Part shown: one piece after another, positions 8,761 to 16,986 of the stretch
Position numbering within the stretch: the first letter of the stretch is position 1
How the letters are laid out: each line of letters opens with the position of its first letter
From: Arthrobacter sp. NicSoilB8
GTDB taxonomy: Bacteria > Actinomycetota > Actinomycetes > Actinomycetales > Micrococcaceae
Direction: 5' to 3'
Assembly (NCBI RefSeq): GCF_019977355.1
Contig: NZ_AP024655.1
Location: forward strand, 2,232,001-2,296,000
DNA: 64,000 nucleotides
Notes under the pieces: model-generated
Seen by the model: the letters and a program-made list of their open reading frames with translations, nothing else
Databases searched by the model: none
Told to the model about the DNA's origin: nothing
Program-made: the position numbers and the translations under genes

Positions 8761-8959
8761 GTCTGTGCTGATGGAAAGGTCTCGGGCAACGGGTCATTCT
8801 GGTCACGTTCATGGCCTGCCTGGCAAGGGGATGCGGCATCACAGGAATTCCTGCCCAAGGGCTGGGGTTGGAGAGTGAGAGACCTGTTCTGTTCTGTTCG
8901 GATCCGGATCCGGGTGCGGCGAGGGTGGCTGCGCCGTTTTCTCCCGTCGGGCGGCCGCG

Positions 8960-9997
8960 TCAGGTTTGCATGACGCGGGCGGTGCTGTTGCGAACGATGA
9001 GGCGCGGGGCCAGCACGCTGGTACGTGGCGGCAGGGAGGGATCGGCGATGCGGGCGAGGAGAAACTCCGCGGCGCGGACGCCTACTTCCCGGCTGACGGG
9101 GTCCACGCTGGTAAGGGAGACGTGCCGGATTCCGGCGAGATAGGTGTTGTCGTAACCGACGAGTGAGAGTTGCGCAGGGACGCTGACGCCGTGGCCGTCG
9201 GCGGCCGAAAGGGCACCGACGGCGAGGATATCGTTGGCGGCGAAGACCGCTGTGGGCGTCCGTCCGCCGTCGATCAGGCTGCTCATGGCCGCATATCCGG
9301 AGTGTTCGCTCATGTCCGTGGGCATCACCCGGATGTACTCCTGGAGGCCGTGCCGGGTCATCGTTTCCCGGTAGGCGTCCGCCCGCGCCCTGGCGGATCC
9401 GGTGGGAGCGGTGAGGAAGGCAATGTCGTTGTGGCCTAGGCCAATCAGATGCTCGACGGCCAGGCGGGCGCCGGCGTCGTCGTCGTTGGTCACCCGGTCC
9501 GCCGCCGGGAGATCGAAGGCGCGGGTACCGACGACCACGGCTGGCGTGTGCAGTGTGGCGCGTGTGAGGTCTTCATCGGCGTTGAAGTCTCCGGCGATGA
9601 TGAGGCCATCGACGCGCAGTTCCATGAAGGCTGACACCGGGCTTTCCCCCGGGTGGGCCAGATAGCGGGGGTCGCCGAGGACCATCCGGAGGTTCTGCTC
9701 CCGGAAGATGCTCTGCATCCCGTCGAGAAGCTCCACGAACCAGGGATTGGCGAGGTCATCGAGCAGCACTCCGACTGTTCGCGTGCGTCCGCTGGCAAGA
9801 GTGCGGGCCGCGTTGCTTGGGCGGTAATCGAGTGCGGCTATGGCCTTGGCAACGGCTTCTCTTTTTTGTTCACTCACCTTTGGTGAGCCCCGCAGCACCA
9901 GGGAAACGAGTGCACGCGATACACCGGCTTCGCGCGCCACGTCCTCAATGGTGGCGCGCTTGGCCGCACCGTGCTGCTTCAGTTCACTCCCCGACAA
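8960..9997 (-). CDS. LacI-family transcriptional regulator
   Basis: A 345-residue repressor. The N-terminal helix-turn-helix is canonical (ATIEDVAREAGVSRALVSLV then LRGSPKVSEQKREAV), followed by the hinge RPSNAARTLASGRTRTVGVL and a periplasmic-binding-protein-like sugar domain ending ASVDP-type (LTSVDPVSREVGVRAAEFLL). The start is a TTG at 9997 preceded by a perfect AGGAGG (10003-10008) five bases away; no ATG fits the domain boundary. It lies directly downstream of the sugar porter and 2 kb from a Gfo/Idh/MocA dehydrogenase. An 18-bp LacI-type palindrome in their divergent promoter is its probable operator. The inducer is unknown, probably a sugar or inositol derivative. Confidence 0.92.
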   Translation of the reverse strand: MSGSELKQHGAAKRATIEDVAREAGVSRALVSLVLRGSPKVSEQKREAVAKAIAALDYRPSNAARTLASGRTRTVGVLLDDLANPWFVELLDGMQSIFREQNLRMVLGDPRYLAHPGESPVSAFMELRVDGLIIAGDFNADEDLTRATLHTPAVVVGTRAFDLPAADRVTNDDDAGARLAVEHLIGLGHNDIAFLTAPTGSARARADAYRETMTRHGLQEYIRVMPTDMSEHSGYAAMSSLIDGGRTPTAVFAANDILAVGALSAADGHGVSVPAQLSLVGYDNTYLAGIRHVSLTSVDPVSREVGVRAAEFLLARIADPSLPPRTSVLAPRLIVRNSTARVMQT

Positions 9998-10064
9998 AAT
10001 GGCCTCCTGCCGGCAAGCGTATCGCGGGACGGACAGGGGCTCCGGCTCCTTCACCTTGGACCAG

Positions 10065-10136
10065 GGAACCGGCGCCGCCGCGGTTACCAGGACCGCCGGT
10101 GGAACCGGTGCCGCCGCGGTGACGAGGACCGCGGCG
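10065..10136. repeat. Imperfect 36-bp tandem duplication
   Basis: Two adjacent ~36-bp units, each starting GGAACCGG and carrying GCCGCCGCGGT, at 10065-10100 and 10101-10136. They lie between the sugar-porter stop and the TTG start of the LacI gene. No credible reading frame covers them. This may be simple slippage; it lies in the 5' region of the repressor gene. Confidence 0.6.
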
Positions 10137-10199
10137 GCCGCCTGCCAGCCGGACTGCGTTGGTAAACCGCCGGCGTGGATCTCTGCGCCGTTCAGCAAC

Positions 10200-11648
10200 T
10201 TACAGGGCCGCGGCCCTCTCGCCAGCCGCCGCCGGGGGCACGATGACGGGTATCGCTCCGGTGCGGAAGTGCACCTCCAACTCTTCCAGGGACTGGCCCT
10301 TTGTCTCCGGGACAAATTTCGCCACGAAGATCAGGGACACGATGTTGACCAGCACGAACACGGTGAACGTGCCGGTTGAACCCAGGGCAACCACCAGGAT
10401 CGGGAACAGGAAGGAGATTGCCGCGTTCACGGTCCAGAGGGCGAACACCGCAATGCCCATCGCGAAGCCGCGGATGGCCATCGGGAAGATTTCGGAAAGC
10501 AGCAGCCACACACAGGTTCCAATGAAGCACTGCACGAAGGCCACGAATAGCATCATCGCAGCCAGGATGGTGTAGCTGACGACGTCCGACTGGGGGAGCG
10601 TGAAGACGACGGCGAGGAGTGCCTGCGAACCCACGACCCCGGAGAAGCCAATGACCAGCATGCGGCGGCGTCCGACGAAGCCCAGCAGCCAGATGCCCAG
10701 GACGGTCATCAGCACCGACGTCACACCGACGGCGATGGTCGCCACGAGGGAAGCGCTCACGCCGAGACCGCTGCGCTCGAGGATCGTGGGGGCGTAGTAG
10801 TTCACGGTGTTGATGCCCGTTGCCTGCTGGGCAGCGGCGAGCCCGATGCCGACCCAGAGGAGGCGGCGCATCCAGGGGTTGTTCTTCAGATCGCGCCAGG
10901 CACTGGAGCGCTCATTGCGGGCTATATTCGCAGACTCGACGATTTCCTTGTACTCGAAGTCGGCCTCTTCCGGGCTGCGGCTGAGATCGAGGATGCGGCG
11001 GCTCTCGTCAAACCTGTCACGGATAGCGAACCAGCGCGGCGACTCGGGCAGGACGTACATGCCGATCAGGAGCGCGATGGCGGGGATGGAGGCAACGCCA
11101 AGCATGATGCGCCAGACCTCCGAGTCGTGGATGACGGCGTCGAGGAGGGCGTTGATGGCAAAAGCGAGCATCTGTCCGGTAACGATCATCAGTTCGTTGA
11201 TCGTGACCATGCGTCCGCGCAGGTGCGCCGGCGCCATTTCCGCGAGGTAGAGGGGGCACGTCACGGCGGCAGCGCCGACGCCCAGGCCGAGGATGACGCG
11301 GGCCACGACCATGAATCCCACAGTCGGCGCGATGGCGCAGCCGATTGCGCCGAAGAGGAAGAGGAGCGCACAGACGAGCAGCGTGCCGCGCCGTCCGAGC
11401 TTGTCGGCGAGCCGGCCTCCGCTCAGCGCGCCGACCGCGGCGCCGGGAAACAGCAGCGCGCTGACGACCGTGGCCTCTTCGACGGGGCTCATGTTCAGGG
11501 AGTCCTGCATGTAGAGCAGCGCACCGGAGATGACGCCGGTGTCATAGCCGAACAGGAGGCCGCCGAGCGTGGAGATGACGGTAAGACGGGCGAGATATCC
11601 GCGATGTTTGGAGCCCGATGCGGGCGAGCTTGCTGTGTGCAACGACAT
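10200..11648 (-). CDS. MFS sugar porter (SP family)
   Basis: A 482-residue 12-helix sugar:H+ symporter. Family signatures are GGLLFGYDTGVISGAL in helix 1, GRLADKLGRRG in loop 2-3, PESPRWF ending helix 6, QQATGINTVNYYAPTI in helix 7 and PETKGQSLEELE at the C-terminus. These match the xylose/glucose/inositol transporter branch. The start is the ATG at 11648 (MSLHTASS), with GAGGAAG nine bases upstream. The gene lies downstream of an 18-bp perfect palindrome and is followed by lacI. The divergent dehydrogenase of the Gfo/Idh/MocA family suggests an inositol or unusual-sugar uptake and oxidation module. Confidence 0.92.
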   Translation of the reverse strand: MSLHTASSPASGSKHRGYLARLTVISTLGGLLFGYDTGVISGALLYMQDSLNMSPVEEATVVSALLFPGAAVGALSGGRLADKLGRRGTLLVCALLFLFGAIGCAIAPTVGFMVVARVILGLGVGAAAVTCPLYLAEMAPAHLRGRMVTINELMIVTGQMLAFAINALLDAVIHDSEVWRIMLGVASIPAIALLIGMYVLPESPRWFAIRDRFDESRRILDLSRSPEEADFEYKEIVESANIARNERSSAWRDLKNNPWMRRLLWVGIGLAAAQQATGINTVNYYAPTILERSGLGVSASLVATIAVGVTSVLMTVLGIWLLGFVGRRRMLVIGFSGVVGSQALLAVVFTLPQSDVVSYTILAAMMLFVAFVQCFIGTCVWLLLSEIFPMAIRGFAMGIAVFALWTVNAAISFLFPILVVALGSTGTFTVFVLVNIVSLIFVAKFVPETKGQSLEELEVHFRTGAIPVIVPPAAAGERAAAL

Positions 11649-11733
11649 TGTTGACTTCCTCGATTCGGCCGACCTGAAGGGCGGACTTTGAATTCGGAGC
11701 GTTCCGGGAGTGTGCTGGATCACGTGCCTTCAA

Positions 11734-11751
11734 CGTTAGAGCGCTCTAACG
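11734..11751. promoter_or_regulatory. LacI-type operator (18-bp perfect palindrome)
   Basis: CGTTAGAGCGCTCTAACG is a perfect 18-bp palindrome with the central CG step typical of LacI-family operators. It lies 86 bp upstream of the sugar-porter start. The next 250 bp up to the divergent dehydrogenase hold no gene, only a second short palindrome. The LacI protein of the same locus is the obvious ligand. The centre-to-edge design (TTAGAGCGCTCTAA) matches known LacI sites in form, not in exact bases. Confidence 0.75.
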
Positions 11752-11927
11752 CCGCCGTCAAGACTTTGTACTGACATTCAATCAAAGTGCCCGGCGTCGG
11801 GCTGAATGACGGTCGCCTCCAGTCCGGCGCGGGGCGGCGGCGCAGCGCCGTGAAGCCGGCGTGCCGTGCGGAAAGGGGTCGGCGCGCAGTCCCGAGGGCT
11901 TCTCCCGATAGGGATAGTTTGTTATTA

Positions 11928-11937
11928 TGTCCGGACA
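11928..11937. promoter_or_regulatory. Candidate second operator, TGTCCGGACA palindrome
   Basis: A perfect 10-bp palindrome, TGTCCGGACA, in an A/T-rich setting (TTATTATG before, AAAATA after), about 63 bp upstream of the Gfo/Idh/MocA start. It overlaps a TATTAT that could serve as a -10 element, so a bound protein would block transcription. It differs from the 11734 palindrome, so it may belong to another regulator. The rest of 11649-11999 holds no supported gene; a 12-codon frame from 11966 ends in an ATGA overlap with the dehydrogenase start, but has no clear ribosome binding site. Confidence 0.4.
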
Positions 11938-11999
11938 AAATATCGAAAAAAGGCTGTAACTCTCATGCGAATTGACGTCAATGCCACGGCGGCCAGCTC

Positions 12000-13028
12000 A
12001 TGACCGCGATTCGTTCGCTCCCAGCGTCCAGGGTGCCGGACTCCCGCGACGCACCTCCGCTCCGGTGGGGGATCATGGGGCCGGGCTGGATTGCGGAACG
12101 CTTCACGGAGTCCGTCCAAGCGCACACCTCGCAGGTGATTGCCGCGATCGGATCCCGGTCGCTGGACCGTTCCGAAGCGTTTGCCGGTCGCCACGGCATC
12201 CCTGCAGCCTTCGGCAGCTATGAGGAGCTGGCGGCCGCCGACGTCGACATCATCTACGTCGCCACCCCGCACAACTTCCACTACAAGGCTGCCCTCATGG
12301 CGCTGGACGCCGGCAAGCACGTCCTCATCGAGAAGCCGATCGGCATCAGCCGCGAACAGGCGGCCGGCATCGCCAGCCGGGCAGCCGGGGCGGGTCTGTT
12401 CGCCGCCGAGGCCATGTGGACATTCTTCCTGCCCAAGTTCGACGTCATCCGTCAAGTGCTCGACGCTGGAATGCTCGGGGACGTCACGACCGTCTTCGCC
12501 GAATACGGTGAGCACTTTGACCGCAGCCACCGGATCTTCGACCCGGCCCTGGCAGGCGGCCCGCTGCTGGACCTGGGGACCTATCCGCTCGCGCTGATCA
12601 CCTCCATCCTCGGCGAACCGGACCGCCTCCTGGCGCTCGGTGAACCGCACGAATCCGGAGTCAACGCCCAGCTTTCGGCGGTGATGTCCTTTGCTGGCGG
12701 GCGCCAGGCGATGATGAACACCCAATTGCACAATTTCACGCCAACCTCGGCCACCATCGTGGGCACGGAGGCTTCATTGACCATTGACGGGCCTTTCAAC
12801 ATGCCCGGCTGCTTCACTATCCGTTTCCCGGACGGCACCCTGCTGGCCTATGAAGAGCCGGCCGGCACGCATTTTGACGGCCTGCATTACGAGGCTGCCG
12901 CCGTCGCCCGCGCCATTGCGGCAGGGGAGCTGGAAGTCCCGCAGCGCCCGCTCGCCGAATCCATCCGGACCATGGCCGTCGCCGACGCCATCAGGAACCA
13001 GCTGGGAATCGGGTTCCCCGGCGAATAA
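12000..13028 (+). CDS. Gfo/Idh/MocA family oxidoreductase
   Basis: A 342-residue NAD(P)-dependent sugar or cyclitol dehydrogenase-type protein. The Rossmann motif is LRWGIMGPGWIAERFTESV (about residues 21-39). The conserved EKPIG (Lys is the catalytic base) follows AGKHVLI, and GGPLLDLGTYPLALI is the family substrate-domain signature. This subfamily includes trans-dihydrodiol, glucose-6-phosphate-3- and inositol dehydrogenases; the substrate is unknown. It is divergent from the sugar porter, and together with lacI this forms an uptake-plus-oxidation locus. It converges on the P450 gene with about 100 bp between. Confidence 0.9.
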   Translation: MTAIRSLPASRVPDSRDAPPLRWGIMGPGWIAERFTESVQAHTSQVIAAIGSRSLDRSEAFAGRHGIPAAFGSYEELAAADVDIIYVATPHNFHYKAALMALDAGKHVLIEKPIGISREQAAGIASRAAGAGLFAAEAMWTFFLPKFDVIRQVLDAGMLGDVTTVFAEYGEHFDRSHRIFDPALAGGPLLDLGTYPLALITSILGEPDRLLALGEPHESGVNAQLSAVMSFAGGRQAMMNTQLHNFTPTSATIVGTEASLTIDGPFNMPGCFTIRFPDGTLLAYEEPAGTHFDGLHYEAAAVARAIAAGELEVPQRPLAESIRTMAVADAIRNQLGIGFPGE

Positions 13029-13129
13029 ACGACGGATTCCCTGACCCCGTCGGCCAGCCCAACTCCGATACGCCGGGCAGGCTCCCGTTCCACGCCGCCG
13101 CGCACGCCGACAGCATGCTTCGCTGTTGC

Positions 13130-14374
13130 CTACTGATGAGGGGCGACGCCGTCGATGTCGATCAGGAGATGTGCGGGGCCGCGAAGGAACGGGCTCGGCC
13201 GGTACGGGGGCGGGTCGGAGACCAGCCGCGGGTTCTCCAGTCTGGTGGCGAACGCGGTGAGGGCGATCTGGGCTTCGAGCCGGGCCAGGGGTGCGCCGAA
13301 GCAGAGGTGGATGCCGCCGCCAAAGCCGAGGTGTTGGTTGTTGCGCCGGTCCGGGATGAAGAGGTCGGGGTCGGTGACGTGGGCGGGGTCGCGGTTCCCC
13401 GAGGCCAGGAGCAGAGTGAGGGAGGCGCCAGCGGGGATGGTGGTGCCGGCGATGTCGATGTCGTCGAGTGCTGTGCGGAAAGGGACGAAATGTACTGGCG
13501 GCTCGTAGCGTAGCAATTCCTCGACCATCGGGATGGCGAGGTCGGGGTCGTTGCGTAGCCGCTGGAGTTCGGCCGGGTGGCGGAGCAACGTCAGTGCGCC
13601 GTTGGAGATGAGGTTCACGGTGGTTTCATGTCCGGCGATGAGCAGAAGAAGCCCGGTGCTCACCAGTTGTTCGTCCGGCATTCGGCCTTCCGGACCGTCA
13701 TCGGTGACCATCGCCGAGAGCAGGTCCGGGCCCGGCGACCGCCGGTGGGCTTCAACCAGTTCCTCCATGAAGGCGCGCAGTTCCCTGCCGGCCTCGGCCC
13801 TCTTCTTCTGCTGTGTTTCGGGATCGAGCCCGGGATCCGTGGATTGCAGGGCTACCTCCACCCAGACCCGGAAACGCTGTTCGTCGCCCGGAGGCACCCC
13901 CAGCAGCTCGCAGATCACCGTGACGGGCAGCGGATACGCCAGATCATCGACGACGTCGATCCGCGGGTGGGCCGCCATGGTGTCGACCAAGTCCGTGACA
14001 ATTTCCGCCATCCTCGCCTCCATCCCTGCGACCCTGCCCGGCGTCGCAGGCGGTCCGAAGTGGCGCATGGTGATCCGTCGAAACTTGTCGTGATCAGGCG
14101 GGTCCATGCTGAGGAAAGTCGGAGACATACCCGGGCCGTCCCCGTCGTCGCCGACGGCAGCGGCGCCCGCAGCAGCAGCAGCCGGGTTGCGGCTGATGTC
14201 GGAACTGACCCTCGGGTCGTGCAGCAGGGCGGCGATCTCCGCGTAGGTGCTTACGAGGTAGCTTCCGTCCGGAAGCCGTGTCACGGGGGTCCTGCGGAGC
14301 TCGTCGTAAAACGGGTAGGGGTTAGCCCGGTTGGAGAAGTCAAGGATCTGCTCCCAGATGCTGGCCTCTGTCAT
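13130..14374 (-). CDS. Cytochrome P450
   Basis: A 414-residue soluble bacterial P450. The I-helix oxygen-activation motif is AGHETT (247-252), the ExxR pair is EELLRYEPP (E286, R289) and the haem-binding loop is LGFGGGIHLCFGAPLAR with Cys358 as the thiolate ligand. Length and style fit bacterial class I P450s such as the CYP105/CYP107 clans. The ATG overlaps the TGA of the upstream ferredoxin/reductase gene (ATGA), which strongly suggests that protein is its dedicated electron supplier. Substrate unknown; no biosynthetic partner genes are next to it. Confidence 0.95.
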   Translation of the reverse strand: MTEASIWEQILDFSNRANPYPFYDELRRTPVTRLPDGSYLVSTYAEIAALLHDPRVSSDISRNPAAAAAGAAAVGDDGDGPGMSPTFLSMDPPDHDKFRRITMRHFGPPATPGRVAGMEARMAEIVTDLVDTMAAHPRIDVVDDLAYPLPVTVICELLGVPPGDEQRFRVWVEVALQSTDPGLDPETQQKKRAEAGRELRAFMEELVEAHRRSPGPDLLSAMVTDDGPEGRMPDEQLVSTGLLLLIAGHETTVNLISNGALTLLRHPAELQRLRNDPDLAIPMVEELLRYEPPVHFVPFRTALDDIDIAGTTIPAGASLTLLLASGNRDPAHVTDPDLFIPDRRNNQHLGFGGGIHLCFGAPLARLEAQIALTAFATRLENPRLVSDPPPYRPSPFLRGPAHLLIDIDGVAPHQ

Positions 14375-16059
14375 GGTGAAGCCTCCTTCAATCGGGGGGT
14401 GGATTCCGCGGGTCTCCGCGACGGCGTTTCACCGGCTGCGGTGTTGGTCAGCCTGGCGCGGCGTTCATTGGGATCGTGGCCGGTCACAACGACAGTCGCG
14501 TCCTGGGTAGGGCTCACAGCGGGCTTGAAGCCGGCCGGCTCGGGCCGGGCCTGGACTGACTCATCGACGTGGCGGAATGCCGGCGGAAAGGGTGCGGCCT
14601 GCTCGATCAGGGGTTCGTAGAAGTCGAGCCACTTATTCTGGTTGAAGGCCACCGCCGCCACGATGCGGCCCTTGTAGCCATAGACGGCCAGGAATCGCTT
14701 GGTGTCCACCGATCCTTGGACGATGGCCACCTCATCGGCGACCGACGGTACTCCGACGCTCTTTATTTCCGTGCCGAATTGGACTGACCAGAATTTCGGC
14801 ACTTCCAAGTGGGGCCACCGTTCGGTCTCGCCGCTGACCATGTTGTGTGCCGCGACCTCGGCCTGGGAGATGGCGTTTCCCCAGTGCTCGACGGCGAGGT
14901 ATTGATAGCCGTACATCGGCTGCGGGGCGCGGGCTATGTCGCCGGCGACAAACACATCATCCGTGACCAGCCCGTTGGCGTCGAACGCGCGGCAGCCGGC
15001 ATCGCACGCTACACCCCAGACGCCGCACGCGAGACCGGAATCTGCAAGCCATTCGACATTGCGGACGGAGCCCAGCGCGGCGACCGCCACATCCACCTGG
15101 AGCGTTGTCCCGTCGGAGAGGACGGCCCGGCACAGCTGTCCGGTGGCGTCACCCTCAAGGGACAGCACGCGGACCCCGCACCGCAGGTCCACGCCATTGT
15201 CTGTCTGCAGCTCCCCGGCGACTGCGCCGATCACCCCGCCAAGAGCAGCGACGAGCGGAGCCGGCCCAGCTTCTGCCACCGTGACCGGCAGGTCCAGTTC
15301 GCGGCAGACGGACGCGACCTCGCACCCGATGAACCCGGCGCCGATGACGAGTACCCGACGCGGACGCCTCGCGAGGTGCTGCCGCAGGGTTGCGGCGTCC
15401 TCCCGGGTGCGCAATGTCATCACACCTGCAAGGGCCGCTTCCCCAGGGTTAGGCCAGGGGCGGGCCCGCAGGCCGGTGGTGATCAACAGTTTGTCGAATC
15501 CAATCCGGCTGCCGTCGGCGAGGTGGAGCTGCTTCGCAGCCAGATCCAGCCCGGTCGCCGCCATGCCCAGCCGCCAAGTGGCGCGGATGTCCCGGCGGCG
15601 TGGCAGTGAGGTGTCTTCCAGGGGCGCCGACCCGGACAGGACCTGCTTGGACAGCGGAGGACGGTCGTAGGGCTCGTGCGGTTCCTGGCCGACCAGGGTC
15701 AGCGATCCGGTGAAACCTTCCTCGCGCAACCGCTCCGCCGCGCGCAGCCCCGCCATCGATGCCCCCACGATGACGATCCGTCCAGTTCTCCTAAAAGTGC
15801 CCCCGCTGTCTTCGACCGGAGCAGCCGTCGCCGGTCGTGTGGCCGGATGCGGCCACCCGTCCTGCCCGTCCGGTTCTTCAAGCCGGATGGCCTGAACCGG
15901 ACACGCCGCGGCGGCCCGCCGAACCCTCTGCAGATGCGCCCCGTCAGGGTGCGGATCGTAGGTCAGTGCCTCGTCCCCCTGAATCGTGAACACGTCCGGG
16001 GCGAGAAAGGCACACTGGGCATAGCCCTGGCATTTGGTGAGATCGACGAGGATCCTCAT
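14371..16059 (-). CDS. Ferredoxin fused to ferredoxin reductase (P450 redox partner)
   Basis: A 562-residue fusion. Residues 1-60 are a small single-cluster ferredoxin with cysteines in CQGYAQC (C10, C16) and ACPVQAI (C53), the three-Cys pattern of [3Fe-4S] or [4Fe-4S] P450 ferredoxins. A Pro/Ala-rich linker (~65-92) leads to a putidaredoxin-reductase-like flavoprotein with FAD motif RIVIVGASMAGLRAAERL and NAD(P) motif VLVIGAGFIGCEVAS. It would pass electrons NAD(P)H to FAD to Fe-S to P450. Ferredoxin and reductase are usually separate genes, so the fusion makes a compact two-gene P450 system with the coupled gene downstream. The C-terminal ~60 residues are poorly conserved and probably disordered. 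Confidence 0.92.
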   Translation of the reverse strand: MRILVDLTKCQGYAQCAFLAPDVFTIQGDEALTYDPHPDGAHLQRVRRAAAACPVQAIRLEEPDGQDGWPHPATRPATAAPVEDSGGTFRRTGRIVIVGASMAGLRAAERLREEGFTGSLTLVGQEPHEPYDRPPLSKQVLSGSAPLEDTSLPRRRDIRATWRLGMAATGLDLAAKQLHLADGSRIGFDKLLITTGLRARPWPNPGEAALAGVMTLRTREDAATLRQHLARRPRRVLVIGAGFIGCEVASVCRELDLPVTVAEAGPAPLVAALGGVIGAVAGELQTDNGVDLRCGVRVLSLEGDATGQLCRAVLSDGTTLQVDVAVAALGSVRNVEWLADSGLACGVWGVACDAGCRAFDANGLVTDDVFVAGDIARAPQPMYGYQYLAVEHWGNAISQAEVAAHNMVSGETERWPHLEVPKFWSVQFGTEIKSVGVPSVADEVAIVQGSVDTKRFLAVYGYKGRIVAAVAFNQNKWLDFYEPLIEQAAPFPPAFRHVDESVQARPEPAGFKPAVSPTQDATVVVTGHDPNERRARLTNTAAGETPSRRPAESTPRLKEASP

Positions 16060-16154
16060 GCCGCTTCTCTCCCTCTAGCGGGCTTGCGCCGGCCGTCAGC
16101 CAGCCGGCCGGCGCCTCTTCCGAACCAGCCGGGGCGGCCCGGGTCCGTCAGAAC

Positions 16155-16222
16155 TTCCGTTCCCCCAACCGGGGCAACGGAACGGGGCCTGCACTCGATT
16201 CGACGTGATGAGTGTAGGCCCC
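16155..16222. promoter_or_regulatory. Two adjacent stem-loops upstream of the P450 operon
   Basis: TTCCGTT (16155-16161) pairs with AACGGAA (16176-16182) around an inner CCCC/GGGG stem, and GGGGCCTGCACTC (16184-16196) pairs with GAGTGTAGGCCCC (16210-16222) with one mismatch. The two hairpins are back to back, 95-165 bp upstream of the ferredoxin-reductase ATG. The flanking stretch 16060-16310 contains no convincing gene. They could be an upstream terminator/attenuator or an RNA regulatory leader. There is no U-run. Confidence 0.4.
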
Positions 16223-16312
16223 GTGCACGCGCGGCGGAAGAGGCCTGCGACCGGACAATGCGGGGCCGGGACCGCGGCCGGATCCGGTCGCGAACGTGCC
16301 GACGTCCAGGAA

Positions 16313-16504
16313 TCACGGCACCGGTCCCTGGCGGCGCTGCAGTCCGCTGATCCGTGATTCCATCTGCTTCGCCGTGATTCCGGACTCTTTGGCTTCTTCG
16401 GAGGAATAACGGGGGCCGCGCCGGTCTTGTTCTAACTGGGGCGTCGACGACCGGCTGCCTCGTGAAAGGACCTCCTTGCCCACTTCCTTTATCCCGTTCA
16501 CCAT
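16313..16504 (-). CDS. Hypothetical small protein (63 aa)
   Basis: An ATG at 16504 (MVNGIKEVGKEVLSRG) opens a 63-residue frame ending ISGLQRRQGPVP. It is rich in Lys/Glu/Arg/Gln and predicted helical (SEEAKESGITAKQMESRI). Third-position GC is about 70%, lower than in neighbouring real genes. It overlaps by 29 bp the start of the plus-strand hypothetical gene at 16476, so at most one of the two starts may be used efficiently. No family recognised. Confidence 0.3.
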   Translation of the reverse strand: MVNGIKEVGKEVLSRGSRSSTPQLEQDRRGPRYSSEEAKESGITAKQMESRISGLQRRQGPVP

Positions 16505-16751
16505 GCGCGCCACCGTCCGCGAAGACCACAAGCGCTCCTTCCGGACGGACATCGAACGTCTTACCGGCGGCCATCGCGGATGGGCGCCGCTGGACGTCGT
16601 CAAGTCCACCGATACCCAGGCGCTACTGCGCGGAGCGATCGCGCAGAGCGTTCACACCGCCACCGACGCGAGCCTTGCCCAGTACCTCCAGGACCGCTTC
16701 GTCGCCGACAACGACATCCATCTGGATCTCACCGTCTGCATCGGGCGCTAA
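16476..16751 (+). CDS. Hypothetical protein (91 aa)
   Basis: A small protein of unknown function. Codons are strongly biased to G/C at the third position, as in true genes of this window. The favoured start is a TTG at 16476, five bases after AAAGGA; the ATG at 16503 has no visible ribosome binding site. The sequence (HKRSFRTDIERLTGGHRGWA; VVKSTDTQALLRGAIAQSVH; LAQYLQDRFVADNDIHLDL) has a hydrophilic helical character with no membrane segment and no recognised motif. A strong terminator follows its stop, supporting expression as its own unit. Confidence 0.6.
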   Translation: MPTSFIPFTMRATVREDHKRSFRTDIERLTGGHRGWAPLDVVKSTDTQALLRGAIAQSVHTATDASLAQYLQDRFVADNDIHLDLTVCIGR

Positions 16752-16766
16752 CAGGCGCCCACGCAG

Positions 16767-16796
16767 GCCCCGGACCATGCTGGTCCGGGGCTCTTT
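16767..16796 (+). terminator. Rho-independent terminator
   Basis: GCCCCGGACCA and TGGTCCGGGGC form an 11-bp perfect stem around a TGC loop, followed by TCTTT. It begins 16 bp after the stop of the 16476 gene. Confidence 0.85.
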
Positions 16797-16986
16797 CCAG
16801 ACATGACCTGCGGGGATTTCTTAAGGAATCTTCCTCTGCTGGCGGTGATGGGCGCCTGAACCTTCCTCGGACGATTGTCTGAGGGTGCATGCGGGACTAA
16901 TTCGGTGAACGACGCGGTTATGCAGTCGGAGCCGGAACCGGTTCCGCGCGCAACGCCCGTTGGGGCGCCGAGGGGAATGAGCTCAC

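Noticed and set aside
9873..9888. CTCACC-TTT-GGTGAG palindrome
   Set aside because: It lies inside the helix-turn-helix coding part of lacI (codons of SPKVSEQ) and is explained by codon sequence; it also has different spacing from the TCACCC sites.
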